A stretch of DNA of 39,357 nt from an uncultured Oscillospiraceae bacterium (GTDB lineage Bacteria > Bacillota > Clostridia > Oscillospirales > Oscillospiraceae). The DNA lies in assembly GCA_934646185.1 (NCBI GenBank), contig CAKUEH010000023.1:1-39357 (forward strand), given 5' to 3'. The notes under the pieces are model-generated. The model was not told where the DNA came from and made no database searches. It was given only the letters and a program-made list of their open reading frames with translations. The position numbers and the translations under genes were made by a program. Shown here one piece after another: positions 15,129 through 22,330 of this stretch; the stretch's first letter is position 1; every line of letters starts with the position of its first letter.

Positions 15129-15511
15129 GGGCGCTTTTTGTAATAGCCGTCGGTGCGCGGCTCGGGCGGCTGGGGCTTGAAATCCGGGTCGAGACCCAGC
15201 AGCTGGCGGCAGATGATTGAGCCGTTGCGCGCCTCAAATTCCCCTGCGAGCTGCCGCAGCGCCTCGTAGCTTTTCGTCTTTGCCGCCCGGTCGGTCGGGT
15301 CAGCCGGGCCGCGGAGCAGGCCGCAGGCCATGAACATCCCGCTGACCGCGCCGCATACGCCGCGCATGCCCGCCATTCCGCCGCCAAAGCCGGAGGCGAT
15401 CTTCAGCGCGGTCTCCCTGTCCATCTGATCCTCCGCGAAGGCCAGAAAGACGGCCTGCGCGCAGTTGCAGCCCTCCAGAAACAGCTCCCGTGCGCGTTCT
15501 GCTTTTGTCAT
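15065..15511 (-). CDS. C-GCAxxG-C-C family protein
   Basis: A 148-residue small redox-type protein of the C-GCAxxG-C-C family (PF09719), recognised by FLEGCNCAQAVFLAF (C15, C17), the glycine-rich GFGGGMAGMRGVCGAVSG segment and two further cysteines near residues 101 and 129. Members are probably redox-active or metal-binding and often sit near electron-transfer genes; the function is not established. The ATG at 15509-15511 has a GGAGGAG site and overlaps the SprT-like gene's stop as ATGA, showing translational coupling. Confidence 0.85.
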   Translation of the reverse strand: MTKAERARELFLEGCNCAQAVFLAFAEDQMDRETALKIASGFGGGMAGMRGVCGAVSGMFMACGLLRGPADPTDRAAKTKSYEALRQLAGEFEARNGSIICRQLLGLDPDFKPQPPEPRTDGYYKKRPCPEMVFCAADILEEYLSRES

Positions 15512-16044
15512 GTGTGCTCCTCCTGCGGTTCCTGCCGCCTCTCAAGTCTGAATTTCTTCCCGCCGCACCGGCGGCAGCGGATGCCGCCGCGCTTTTCCTC
15601 CAGCGCCTGCACGACCGGCCCGCGCCGCAGATACCGCGACTCCGCCCCGCAGCCGAGGCACGTCACGACATACACGCCGCGCGCGGCCTCGATGCGCTTC
15701 CGGTTTTCGACCGCCGCGGCGCAGCTGGGCGCAAGCCGCTCCGGCGGGCAGCCGATTCTGCGGCAGACGGCCTTCCACGCCTCGTCGTGCCCGTGCCGTT
15801 TTCCGGTGAGAACAGCCACGGCGGCGTGGGCGTATTCATGCCGGGCCGTGTCCCAGAAAGCCTGATCCTCCTGCCGGAGAAAGTCCGCGAGGCGGATCTC
15901 CTGCGGCCTGTTTTTGACGAACGTACACACGCCGTACTGCCGCGTCATGCGTTTGGAAAAGGACACAGCCACGCGGCTCGTGTCGATTCCGAGCAGACGG
16001 TCGAGCCGTCGGTATTCCGCCTGCACCTGCGCAAGCGTCCACAT
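15508..16044 (-). CDS. SprT-like zinc metalloprotease family protein
   Basis: A 178-residue SprT-like protein. The metalloprotease motif HEYAH is at residues 69-73, with the third ligand likely His in HGHDEAW (83-90), and a C-terminal zinc ribbon made of C129-x2-C132 and C157-x2-C160. SprT-like proteins in eukaryotes cleave DNA-protein cross-links; bacterial members are poorly characterised. The ATG at 16042-16044 (MWTLAQVQ) follows GGGGGATCT closely; an upstream ATG would add 14 residues without a ribosome site. It overlaps the next gene by 4 bases. Confidence 0.85.
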   Translation of the reverse strand: MWTLAQVQAEYRRLDRLLGIDTSRVAVSFSKRMTRQYGVCTFVKNRPQEIRLADFLRQEDQAFWDTARHEYAHAAVAVLTGKRHGHDEAWKAVCRRIGCPPERLAPSCAAAVENRKRIEAARGVYVVTCLGCGAESRYLRRGPVVQALEEKRGGIRCRRCGGKKFRLERRQEPQEEHT

Positions 16045-16111
16045 ACAGATCCCCCATTTCTGCGTCCCTGCCGCCGCAGCGCGCACGGTTTTTTCAGCCT
16101 TCCCCTCCAGG

Positions 16112-17035
16112 CTACCGCCCGAACAGCAGCTTCATCATCAGCGGGATGGTCAGCATGCAAAGAAGCGTGCTGATGAACACCCCGGAGGAGGCGACCGTCT
16201 CGTCGGCGCCGTATTGGTAGCTCAGGATGGTCGTATTGGTGGCGATGGGCATGCACAAAATCACGGTCAGCACGCACAGTACAAATTCATTCGTCAGCAC
16301 ATGCCGCAGCACGGCATAGGCCAACAGCGGCACGGCCAGCATTTTGATCCCGGCCAGCGCATACATTCTCCAATTCCCGAAGATCTGGCCGAAGCGCAGC
16401 TGCGCGAGCGAGCAGCCGACGATCAGCATGGCGATGGGGCTTGTGATATCGCCGACATATTTGACGGTCTGGTGCAGCAGCGCGGGCGGCTGCCAGCCGG
16501 ACAGATAGATCGCAAACGCCGCCAGCGACGCCGCAACGCACGGCTGCCGCAGCACCTTCCACCGAAAATGAAAGCGCGCCGCCCCGCGCATCAGACTCAC
16601 GCCATAGCTCCAGCAGAACAGCTGGAAGGCCAGCACGGCCAGTGTCACATAAAACGTCGCCTGATAGCCGAGCAGTGACTCCACGACCGGGTAGCCGAGA
16701 AAGCCGATATTGCCGAAAATGAACATGAACCGGTACAGCCCGCGCTCGCAGTCCTTGACGCGCAGGAGTCTTACGGCGGGAAGGCTCAGCGCGATCAGCG
16801 CAAGATAGATCAGCGCGATCAATCCCGCCAGCCGGAGCGTCTGCCCGGTCGAGAGCAGATGCTCGCCCGTCAGCGCCGAGGCAAGGATCTGCATGGGGTT
16901 CGCAACGTTTACGATGAGCGCCGAGAGCTTTTTGTTGCTCTGCGCGTCCATCGCGCCGCCCTTGGCGGCGCAGAAGCCGCAGGCCATGCAGAAAAACAGC
17001 ATGACCATCCGCCGGCACAGGGAAAGAATATCCAT
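16112..17035 (-). CDS. AEC family transporter (auxin efflux carrier-like permease)
   Basis: A 307-residue membrane protein of the AEC family, with about ten hydrophobic segments and the two-half layout of these permeases. Typical features are NKKLSALIVNVANPMQI (residues ~34-50) with the Asn-Pro of the broken helix, and near the C-terminus CMPIATNTTILSYQYG. Family members carry small organic acids such as malate; the substrate here is unknown. It lies 12 bases after the zinc-ribbon gene and 67 bases before the SprT-like gene, so probably shares their transcript. Confidence 0.87.
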   Translation of the reverse strand: MDILSLCRRMVMLFFCMACGFCAAKGGAMDAQSNKKLSALIVNVANPMQILASALTGEHLLSTGQTLRLAGLIALIYLALIALSLPAVRLLRVKDCERGLYRFMFIFGNIGFLGYPVVESLLGYQATFYVTLAVLAFQLFCWSYGVSLMRGAARFHFRWKVLRQPCVAASLAAFAIYLSGWQPPALLHQTVKYVGDITSPIAMLIVGCSLAQLRFGQIFGNWRMYALAGIKMLAVPLLAYAVLRHVLTNEFVLCVLTVILCMPIATNTTILSYQYGADETVASSGVFISTLLCMLTIPLMMKLLFGR

Positions 17036-17047
17036 CGCGCCCGCTCC

Positions 17048-17524
17048 TTACTGTCCGGCGCAGTCCGGGCAGGGCAGATACCCCTCGGCCTCGGCCAGCT
17101 TTTCGTTGAGGATCTCAAAATTTTCAGGCGCGAACCGCGCACAGCCGTACCGGTGGTAGAATTCGCCGCCGACGTTCACACAGACGGCGTATTGGTCAAA
17201 AAACGCCGTCTCTTCCCGCAGGCGGTCGAGCTCGGCCTGCCGGCTGCGGAGCTTTGCGCTGCCGGTCAGATACAAAAACACGCCTGCGGCCAGAAGCAGC
17301 ACGCAGCAGGCCGCGAGAATACCCGCGGCAGGCGACCCGGCGCGCTTCTTTGCGGCGGGCTTTGCCGGCTCCGGCGGCTGCCTCTTTCCGTGCGGCGGGA
17401 TCTGCATTCTGCCGACCGGCAGAGGCGCGGGTCTCGGGTGCTCCGCCGCGCCGTTCTGCGCGCACTGGGCGCAGAACAGCTCCCCGTCCGCGATCGGCGC
17501 GCCGCATTTGATACAAGTGGTCAT
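17048..17524 (-). CDS. Zinc-ribbon membrane protein with C-terminal metal-binding motif
   Basis: A 158-residue protein of unknown function. The N-terminus is a zinc ribbon (C4-x2-C7, C18-x2-C21). A Pro/Lys-rich linker leads to one membrane segment at about residues 68-90. The remainder, probably outside the cell, ends with EFYHRYGCARF and AEGYLPCPDC. This H-x3-C plus GYxPCxxC pattern resembles Ada-type small metal-binding modules found in secreted Firmicutes proteins. The ATG at 17522-17524 follows GGAGC; the frame extends upstream without a better start. It is the promoter-proximal gene of the run down to 14199. Confidence 0.75.
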   Translation of the reverse strand: MTTCIKCGAPIADGELFCAQCAQNGAAEHPRPAPLPVGRMQIPPHGKRQPPEPAKPAAKKRAGSPAAGILAACCVLLLAAGVFLYLTGSAKLRSRQAELDRLREETAFFDQYAVCVNVGGEFYHRYGCARFAPENFEILNEKLAEAEGYLPCPDCAGQ

Positions 17525-17559
17525 ATTCGCTCCTTCTCCTGTCTTTCTCATTCCTGAAC

Positions 17560-17588
17560 AGTATAGCGAAGTTTGCGTGGAAAGTAAA
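17560..17588 (-). promoter_or_regulatory. Promoter for the five-gene minus-strand run
   Basis: TTTACT (17583-17588) and TATACT (17560-17565) are 17 bases apart on the minus strand, 36 bases before the zinc-ribbon gene. Confidence 0.6.
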
Positions 17589-17593
17589 CCAAA

Positions 17594-17620
17594 ACCGGCC
17601 AAACGGCCGGTCCGTTTTTT
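17594..17620 (+). terminator. Terminator-like hairpin between divergent promoters
   Basis: ACCGGCC (17594-17600) pairs with GGCCGGT (17605-17611) and a T-run follows at 17615-17620. It lies between two divergent promoters where no plus-strand gene needs ending, so it may instead insulate the deacetylase promoter from upstream transcription. Confidence 0.45.
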
Positions 17621-17628
17621 CTTTCCCG

Positions 17629-17657
17629 GTGACAAATCGCGCAGGATGTGATAAAAT
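17629..17657 (+). promoter_or_regulatory. Promoter for the polysaccharide deacetylase gene
   Basis: GTGACA (17629-17634) and TAAAAT (17652-17657) are 17 bases apart, 42 bases upstream of the start codon. Confidence 0.75.
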
Positions 17658-17699
17658 CAGGGCAGGATCTGTCAGCTGACCGGAAAAGGAGACTTCGCC

Positions 17700-18779
17700 A
17701 TGCCGCAGAAAAAACGCAGAAAACGAACCGCCCTGCTGGTGCTCGCGGGCATCCTTACCGTGCTGGCGCTCACAGCGGGCGCGCTGCTTCTGTTTGCGCC
17801 GCTGCGCCCGTCGGGGCGGCAGGTGCTGCTCTGCGGCACGCCGGTGAACACGATGACAAACGGGCTGCGCGCGTATGTCTGCACGGACGCGCTGCCGGAC
17901 TGCGGCATCCGGCTCGAGGGAACGACGGCGGAGCTGGACGGCGTGCGCGCAGAGGTCGGCGCGCTTCTGCGCGAACAGGACGGAAAGCAGTATCTGCCGG
18001 TGCGCAGTCTGGCCCGGAAGCTCTCCCTTGTCTGGGGGATCTGGAACGGGCAGCAGTATTATGCCCGGCGCGTTCCCCTCTCAGAGCCGGAGGCGGGCGT
18101 TCAGGTCCCGGTGTTCATGTACCATGCGGTCGGCGACGACTGCTGGGGTGAGGAAAGTCTGTTCGTCCGGCCCGCAGAGCTGGAAGCGCAGCTGCAATAT
18201 CTGCAGGAGAACGGATACGAGACGATCTTCTTCGAGGATCTTTCGCATATAGAGCAATATGAAAAGCCGGTCATCCTGACCTTTGACGACGGATATGACG
18301 ACAATTACACGCTTCTGCTGCCGCTTCTGGAAAAGTATCAGATGAAGGCCACGATCTTTATGATCGGCCGGGACATCGGCGGGAATCACAAGCTGACGCA
18401 GGAGCAGGTACTGGCGCTGACGCGCTCGGGGCTTGTCAGCATCCAGAGCCACGGCTGGAGCCACCACGAGATGGAGACGATGAAGCGGACGGAGCTTCTC
18501 AAGGAGATGTTCCGCAGCCGCAACGCCATCGCCGCGGCCAGCGGGCGCGTGCCCTATGCCGTTTCCTATCCGAACGGCCGCAGCTCCGAGCGCACACGGA
18601 AGATCGCGGGCTGGTTCTACACCTACGGCATCCGCACCTTTGAGGGCGTATACGCGACCGGGAGCGACCGCATGCTCATCGAGCGCATCGCCGTCAAGCG
18701 CGGCATGACGCTTGAGGCCTTCCAGGCCGCCTGCCAAAGCGCCGGACAGCCCGCCGCGCTCCCGGCGCAGACACCGTAG
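17700..18779 (+). CDS. Membrane-anchored polysaccharide deacetylase (NodB domain)
   Basis: A 359-residue protein with a basic N-terminus, one membrane anchor (residues ~11-33), an extracellular linker region (40-130) that looks like a copper-amine-oxidase-N or similar small beta domain (TTAELDGVRAEV and KQYLPVRSLARKL), and a carbohydrate esterase 4 domain. NodB motif 1 is LTFDDGYDD (193-201), with the catalytic Asp and metal Asp, and motif 2 is SHGWSHHEM (250-258), with both metal His residues. It should remove acetyl groups from peptidoglycan or another wall glycan. The ATG at 17700 follows AAAGGAG. It has its own promoter and converges on rubrerythrin. Confidence 0.92.
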   Translation: MPQKKRRKRTALLVLAGILTVLALTAGALLLFAPLRPSGRQVLLCGTPVNTMTNGLRAYVCTDALPDCGIRLEGTTAELDGVRAEVGALLREQDGKQYLPVRSLARKLSLVWGIWNGQQYYARRVPLSEPEAGVQVPVFMYHAVGDDCWGEESLFVRPAELEAQLQYLQENGYETIFFEDLSHIEQYEKPVILTFDDGYDDNYTLLLPLLEKYQMKATIFMIGRDIGGNHKLTQEQVLALTRSGLVSIQSHGWSHHEMETMKRTELLKEMFRSRNAIAAASGRVPYAVSYPNGRSSERTRKIAGWFYTYGIRTFEGVYATGSDRMLIERIAVKRGMTLEAFQAACQSAGQPAALPAQTP

Positions 18780-18798
18780 GCTTTTATCCGAATCGGCG

Positions 18799-18828
18799 CA
18801 AAGCCGTCCGCGGAAGCGGACGGCTTTG
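18799..18828. terminator. Hairpin between convergent deacetylase and rubrerythrin genes
   Basis: CAAAGCCGTCCGC (18799-18811) pairs with GCGGACGGCTTTG (18816-18828) around a GGAA tetraloop. No long T-tract follows on either strand, but the A/T bases closing the stem give partial T-runs both ways; a bidirectional terminator is likely. Confidence 0.65.
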
Positions 18829-18842
18829 CATATGCCGGGATC

Positions 18843-19379
18843 TTAATAATTCTCCGCGCGGAGCTCAAAATAGCTCTGCGGATGATTGCAGGCCGGACAG
18901 ACCTCGGGCGCCTTCACTCCGACGGCAATGTGGCCGCAGTTGCGGCATTCCCAGACCTTGACCTCGCTCTTTTCGAACACCTGCGCCGTCTCCAGATTGT
19001 GCAGCAGCGCGCGGTAGCGCTCCTCATGGTGCTTTTCGATCTCCGCAACGAGGCGGAAGCGCTGTGCCAGCTCCGGGAAGCCCTCTTCCTCGGCGGTTTT
19101 GGCGAAATCCTGATACATATCCGTCCATTCGTAGTTTTCGCCCGCGGCGGCAGCGGCCAGATTGGCCTTCGTGTCGCCGATGCCGGACAGCTCCTTCAGC
19201 CAGAGCTTCGCGTGCTCCTTCTCGTTCTCCGCCGTTTTCAGAAACAGCGCCGCCATCTGCTCATAGCCCTCTTTCTTCGCGACGGACGCGAAGAAGGTGT
19301 ACTGGTTCCTCGCCTGCGATTCGCCCGCAAAGGCCGCGCGCAGATTCGCCTCGGTTTTCGTACCTGCATATTTGCTCAT
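18843..19379 (-). CDS. rbr: Rubrerythrin
   Basis: A 178-residue rubrerythrin, an NADH-dependent peroxidase (through a rubredoxin-type donor) that protects anaerobes from hydrogen peroxide. The ferritin-like diiron domain shows E20, the E53-x2-H56 site in ENEKEHA, and the late helix AEIEKHHEE (112-120). The C-terminal rubredoxin-like iron site is C145-x2-C148 and C161-x2-C164. The length matches the family. The ATG at 19377-19379 follows AAAAGGAGAC. It has a single-gene unit and a good promoter. Confidence 0.96.
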   Translation of the reverse strand: MSKYAGTKTEANLRAAFAGESQARNQYTFFASVAKKEGYEQMAALFLKTAENEKEHAKLWLKELSGIGDTKANLAAAAAGENYEWTDMYQDFAKTAEEEGFPELAQRFRLVAEIEKHHEERYRALLHNLETAQVFEKSEVKVWECRNCGHIAVGVKAPEVCPACNHPQSYFELRAENY

Positions 19380-19438
19380 GATCCTGTCTCCTTTTCATTT
19401 AAATCCTGTATATTAGCATTCCTTGCCTGACTGGATTT

Positions 19439-19467
19439 ATTCTAACACATCTCGTTCAATTTTGCAA
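19439..19467 (-). promoter_or_regulatory. Promoter for rubrerythrin, with AT-rich upstream region
   Basis: TTGCAA (19462-19467) and TAGAAT (19439-19444) are 17 bases apart on the minus strand. Directly upstream of the -35 is an AT-rich block (about 19470-19492) reading GATAAAATAATAATAAG on the minus strand. It resembles a Fur/PerR-type site, and rubrerythrin genes are often PerR-controlled; this regulator assignment is tentative. Confidence 0.6.
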
Positions 19468-19592
19468 GTGATTCTTATTATTATTTTATCTTTCTGACGC
19501 TGGCTTTTGCCTCTCCAATGTGGTATAATCATGCAGACCACTTCCACCCGGAGCGACAAGGCCCCGGAGGCTTCTGAAAGGATCATAACGCA

Positions 19593-19631
19593 ATGACAAA
19601 CATACTGTTTCTCTGCCATGGAAGTATATAA
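19593..19631 (+). pseudogene. 5' fragment of a low-molecular-weight protein tyrosine phosphatase gene, cut by the element
   Basis: An ATG with an AAGGAT ribosome site (and a TATAAT at 19524-19529 upstream) starts the peptide MTNILFLCHGSI, then TAA. Low-molecular-weight protein tyrosine phosphatases begin with this pattern, with the active-site loop C-H-G-N/S-I-C-R-S starting at residue 8. Here the frame stops at the third base after the Ile codon, exactly where CRS should follow. The simplest reading is that a mobile element integrated inside this loop and the rest of the gene lies past its other end. Confidence 0.65.
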
Positions 19632-19669
19632 ACGAAATCTTCAAGGTACTTGATATTCCTTACTTTTTC

Positions 19670-19710
19670 GTAGTAGGTCGGTATTGTTTACTACCGACTT
19701 ACTACTTTTT
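19670..19710 (+). terminator. Terminator-like hairpin at the element's left end
   Basis: GTAGTAGGTCGGTA (19670-19683) pairs with TACCGACTTACTAC (19692-19705), with one G-T pair, around an 8-base loop, followed by TTTTT. It would block transcription entering the element from the phosphatase promoter. Being close to the junction, the arms could also serve in recombination. Confidence 0.7.
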
Positions 19711-19758
19711 ATTATCTATGCCTCGACACGATATAAAACTAAAAATTGAGGTTTAACC

Positions 19759-20580
19759 ATGAAGATCATATCTGTAACCAATCAAAAAGGCGGCGTCGGC
19801 AAAACGACTACCGCACTAAACCTTGCATCCGCGCTGGCGGATGAAAACAAGCGCGTACTTCTCATTGACAATGACCCGCAGGGCAATCTCACCGCATCTA
19901 TGGGTTACACCCCAGCCGAGCAGAAACATACGCTGGCGAACCTCTTGCTTGCCGCCATCGACTATCCGGAAGATCTGGATCTGCATCTGCCGCGCTGCAT
20001 CCTGCACACAGACGGCAAGCCGGATCTCATTCCCGCGAACCGGCGGTTATCGGACGCGGCCGCGCGGCTTCAGGTCATGCAGATCTCGCAGTACAGAACT
20101 GTGAACGAATCCGAATGCTGCGCGGAGAAGATGCTGGCGCAGGTGCTTATGCCGCTGTGCGACGCCTATGACTACATCATCATCGACTGTGGACTCAAGC
20201 AGGAGCTTTTGACCGTCAATGCGTTGACTGCGTCGGATTACTGCATCATTCCGGTGCAGTCCCACTTCCTCGCATCTGAGGGCATCCCGGACGTGCTGGA
20301 CATGGTACATTCGGTACAGAAGCATTTCAATCCGGGTTTGAAGATCGCAGGCATTTTGCTGACAATGTACCAGTCCCGGCCACAGCTCTGCAAAAGCGTA
20401 CAGCAGAGCGTCCGGGAGGTCTACGGCGACGATCTGCACATCTTTGACCGCCCCATTGAGTACACCATCCACATTGCGGAGTGCCCCATGGCTGGTATGA
20501 GTATTCTGGATTATGAGCCAGACAATCCTGCGGCGGAGTCCTATCGAAATCTCGCCTTGGAGGTGCTGCAGCTTGGCTAG
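19759..20580 (+). CDS. ParA family partition ATPase
   Basis: A 273-residue ParA/Soj-type ATPase. The deviant Walker A box QKGGVGKTTT is at residues 9-18 and switch I-like LLIDNDPQGNLT at about 34-45. The Walker B-type segment reads YDYIIIDCGLKQELLTVNAL. Most ParA proteins have Asp-Cys-Pro-Pro-Ser at that place, so the Gly-Leu replacement is unusual. It should act with the adjacent ParB to keep the excised element during cell division. The ATG at 19759 follows GAGGT. A TATAAA at 19732 may be its -10, but no clear -35 is seen. Its last codons overlap the parB start. Confidence 0.9.
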   Translation: MKIISVTNQKGGVGKTTTALNLASALADENKRVLLIDNDPQGNLTASMGYTPAEQKHTLANLLLAAIDYPEDLDLHLPRCILHTDGKPDLIPANRRLSDAAARLQVMQISQYRTVNESECCAEKMLAQVLMPLCDAYDYIIIDCGLKQELLTVNALTASDYCIIPVQSHFLASEGIPDVLDMVHSVQKHFNPGLKIAGILLTMYQSRPQLCKSVQQSVREVYGDDLHIFDRPIEYTIHIAECPMAGMSILDYEPDNPAAESYRNLALEVLQLG

Positions 20581-21556
20581 AGCGAACATGAATGAGATGC
20601 TGCGCAAGCGGATGTCTGCTACACAGCAGGCGTCCGAGCAGCAGACCGGCGACGCGGCGTATGAACAGATATTTCAAATGCCGGTACCGAAAGCGGAGAC
20701 GCAATTCCGTGACGTGCCGGTCTGCAAGCTACACCCGTTCTATACCGCTGACATTGGCTTTCACCCCTACCCTCGCGCCAAACTGGAAGCCTTTGCGGAA
20801 GAATTAAAAGAGAACGGCTTGTATGAGCGGATTCTGGTTCGTCCCATTGCAGGAACGGATGAATTCGAGATTCTGGCCGGGCATAACCGCACAGAAGCAG
20901 CGAAGTTGGCAGGCTGGACGGATATTCCCGCAACAGTCATGACCGTCAACGACCAGCGCGCCATCAGCATTGCGATTGCGACGAATCTTCTGCGGCGGCA
21001 GGATCTGACGATCATTGAGCGTGGCAAGGCGTATAAAGCGTTGCTGGATGCAAGAAACCGGCACGGTTTCCGCACGGATTTAACTTCTGGCGAATCTCGC
21101 CAGAAGTATTCCGCCCGCGGTATTGTGGCTGAGTTTTTCGGCGTGACGGAGTATGAAATCCGCAAGGCTGTCAAACTGGCACAGCTGATCCCGCCACTCG
21201 CCGAGATCGTAGAGAATGAAACAAAGAAGCTGAATCTGGCCTGCGCTGATTTGATCGCAGATTACGATGCAGCAACGCAAACAGCGTTCATTGAAATGTG
21301 TCAGATCGAGGGCTATGCACTGAATAAGCAGACCGTCACGTTTATTCAGACACGATGCCCGCCACCGGCAGCGGATCAGCAGGCAGTCTACGCCGCATGG
21401 CGGGAGGCACGGGCAAAAGAAACGCAGCGTGCAGCCGCGCCACCGAAAAAGCTAAGCTTCGACCGAAAGCGATTTGCGCCGTACTTGAGCAAGTTCAAGA
21501 GCGATAAAGAAATTGAAGAACTGTTTCTGGACTTTCTCAGGCAGCGCGCCGGATGA
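20573..21556 (+). CDS. ParB/Spo0J family protein
   Basis: A 327-residue ParB-like DNA-binding protein. The N-terminal ParB/Srx domain shows FAEELKENGLYERILVRP and the nucleotide-binding core LAGHNRTEAAKLAG, followed by the NLLRRQDLTIIERGKA segment typical of ParB. A helix-turn-helix follows (IVAEFFGVTEYEIRKAVKL). The best start is TTG at 20573-20575, overlapping the end of parA, because GGAGG lies exactly 9 bases upstream; an ATG at 20588 has no ribosome site. A perfect 25-base palindrome lies within the gene. A terminator follows, so parA-parB form a closed unit. Confidence 0.9.
   Translation: MARANMNEMLRKRMSATQQASEQQTGDAAYEQIFQMPVPKAETQFRDVPVCKLHPFYTADIGFHPYPRAKLEAFAEELKENGLYERILVRPIAGTDEFEILAGHNRTEAAKLAGWTDIPATVMTVNDQRAISIAIATNLLRRQDLTIIERGKAYKALLDARNRHGFRTDLTSGESRQKYSARGIVAEFFGVTEYEIRKAVKLAQLIPPLAEIVENETKKLNLACADLIADYDAATQTAFIEMCQIEGYALNKQTVTFIQTRCPPPAADQQAVYAAWREARAKETQRAAAPPKKLSFDRKRFAPYLSKFKSDKEIEELFLDFLRQRAG
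21083..21107. repeat. Perfect 25-bp palindrome inside parB (candidate parS)
   Basis: ACTTCTGGCGA (21083-21093) and TCGCCAGAAGT (21097-21107) are perfect 11-base inverted repeats around ATC. Partition sites are often palindromes near or in parAB. It does not resemble the chromosomal parS consensus TGTTTCACGTGAAACA, so it would be a system-specific site. A single half-site, ACTTCTGGCGA, recurs at 38440-38452 in another gene of the element. Confidence 0.45.
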
Positions 21557-21573
21557 GGCACAGCTAACTTCAT

Positions 21574-21608
21574 AAAAAACACGACTTTTTTCAAGGTCGT
21601 GTTTTTTT
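21574..21608 (+). terminator. Intrinsic terminator of parA-parB
   Basis: AAAAAACACGAC (21574-21585) pairs with GTCGTGTTTTTT (21596-21607), giving a compact stem followed by a T-run. It ends the partition operon. Confidence 0.9.
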
Positions 21609-21639
21609 ATACTCAAATTCAGACGGAGGAGGTATCGAA

Positions 21640-21714
21640 TTGCCCGGAAATCAGATCCCATGCACAGCAGACGGCCTGTATTGCCTGCTGTGTCGCTACC
21701 GCATCCCACCCTAG
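21640..21714 (+). CDS. Possible 24-residue cysteine-containing peptide (TTG start)
   Basis: A TTG at 21640-21642 stands 7 bases after a strong GGAGGAGG site and opens a frame of 24 residues, MPGNQIPCTADGLYCLLCRY and four more, ending in TAG. Three cysteines are present. It lies between the parB terminator and the next gene, 32 bases upstream of that gene's start. The ribosome site is as good as any in the window and otherwise unexplained. It could be a real microprotein or a leader peptide; there is no homology evidence. Confidence 0.35.
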   Translation: MPGNQIPCTADGLYCLLCRYRIPP

Positions 21715-21746
21715 AATGCAAATCAAAACACAAAGGAGCTGTTTCT

Positions 21747-22310
21747 ATGTACGAAACATATCAGGAGCATCCCAAGCAGGCAAAGGGCAGCATTCGTGTT
21801 GTGCTTGCCGTCGCATTTCTCGCCTGTGCCATTGGCGCGGGCATCTTTCTTATCACCCGTCTGGTCAGCAAGCCGTTGGCCAAGGAAGAAGCCCGTGCTC
21901 AAACCGGCATCGTATATGATTCTTCTGCCGTCGAAGGCGGCTGGAATCAAATGACGCCGGAAGAGATCGAAGCGGCACTGAACAATAAAGTTGCGGAGGG
22001 AATGATAAATATTTCCGCCAACACTGCTCCCATCTTTGAAGATGGGGCATCGGAGGGGAACTTGATGCTCGTAAACGAAAGTATCAATCTTTATCCCCAA
22101 AAGGTTCAGATCGTCCGCAATGACACCGGCGAACAGATTTACGAATCCGGTGCTATCGCCGTCGGCAGTAAAATCGAACGTGCGAAGTTGGACGTTGACC
22201 TGCCCGCCGGGACATACGAATGTACCGCGTATTTTCACAATTTGAACCCCGAAACCGGCGATATTATTGGCACGGCCGGGGCCATCATCACCATCACTAT
22301 CAAAAATTAG
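21747..22310 (+). CDS. Single-pass membrane protein with extracellular beta-rich domain
   Basis: A 187-residue protein of unknown function. A short basic cytoplasmic N-terminus is followed by a membrane segment at about residues 18-41 (VVLAVAFLACAIGAGIFLIT) and an extracellular part. The last ~85 residues, from LMLVNESINLY onward, look like a small beta sandwich and resemble the C-terminal domain of the SLH protein at 23016: both have an Asn-x-Ser start, I-R-x-x-x-G/N-x-x-I, G-x-x-I and a late GT/IGT strand. The ATG at 21747 follows AAGGAGC. It opens the surface-protein run of the element. Confidence 0.75.
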   Translation: MYETYQEHPKQAKGSIRVVLAVAFLACAIGAGIFLITRLVSKPLAKEEARAQTGIVYDSSAVEGGWNQMTPEEIEAALNNKVAEGMINISANTAPIFEDGASEGNLMLVNESINLYPQKVQIVRNDTGEQIYESGAIAVGSKIERAKLDVDLPAGTYECTAYFHNLNPETGDIIGTAGAIITITIKN

Positions 22311-22330
22311 ATTTATAAGGAGTAAATACC

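Noticed and set aside
19500..19620. tRNA gene as integration site of the element
   Set aside because: No tRNA-like cloverleaf or CCA-flanked acceptor sequence is seen; the junction is in a phosphatase-like coding sequence.
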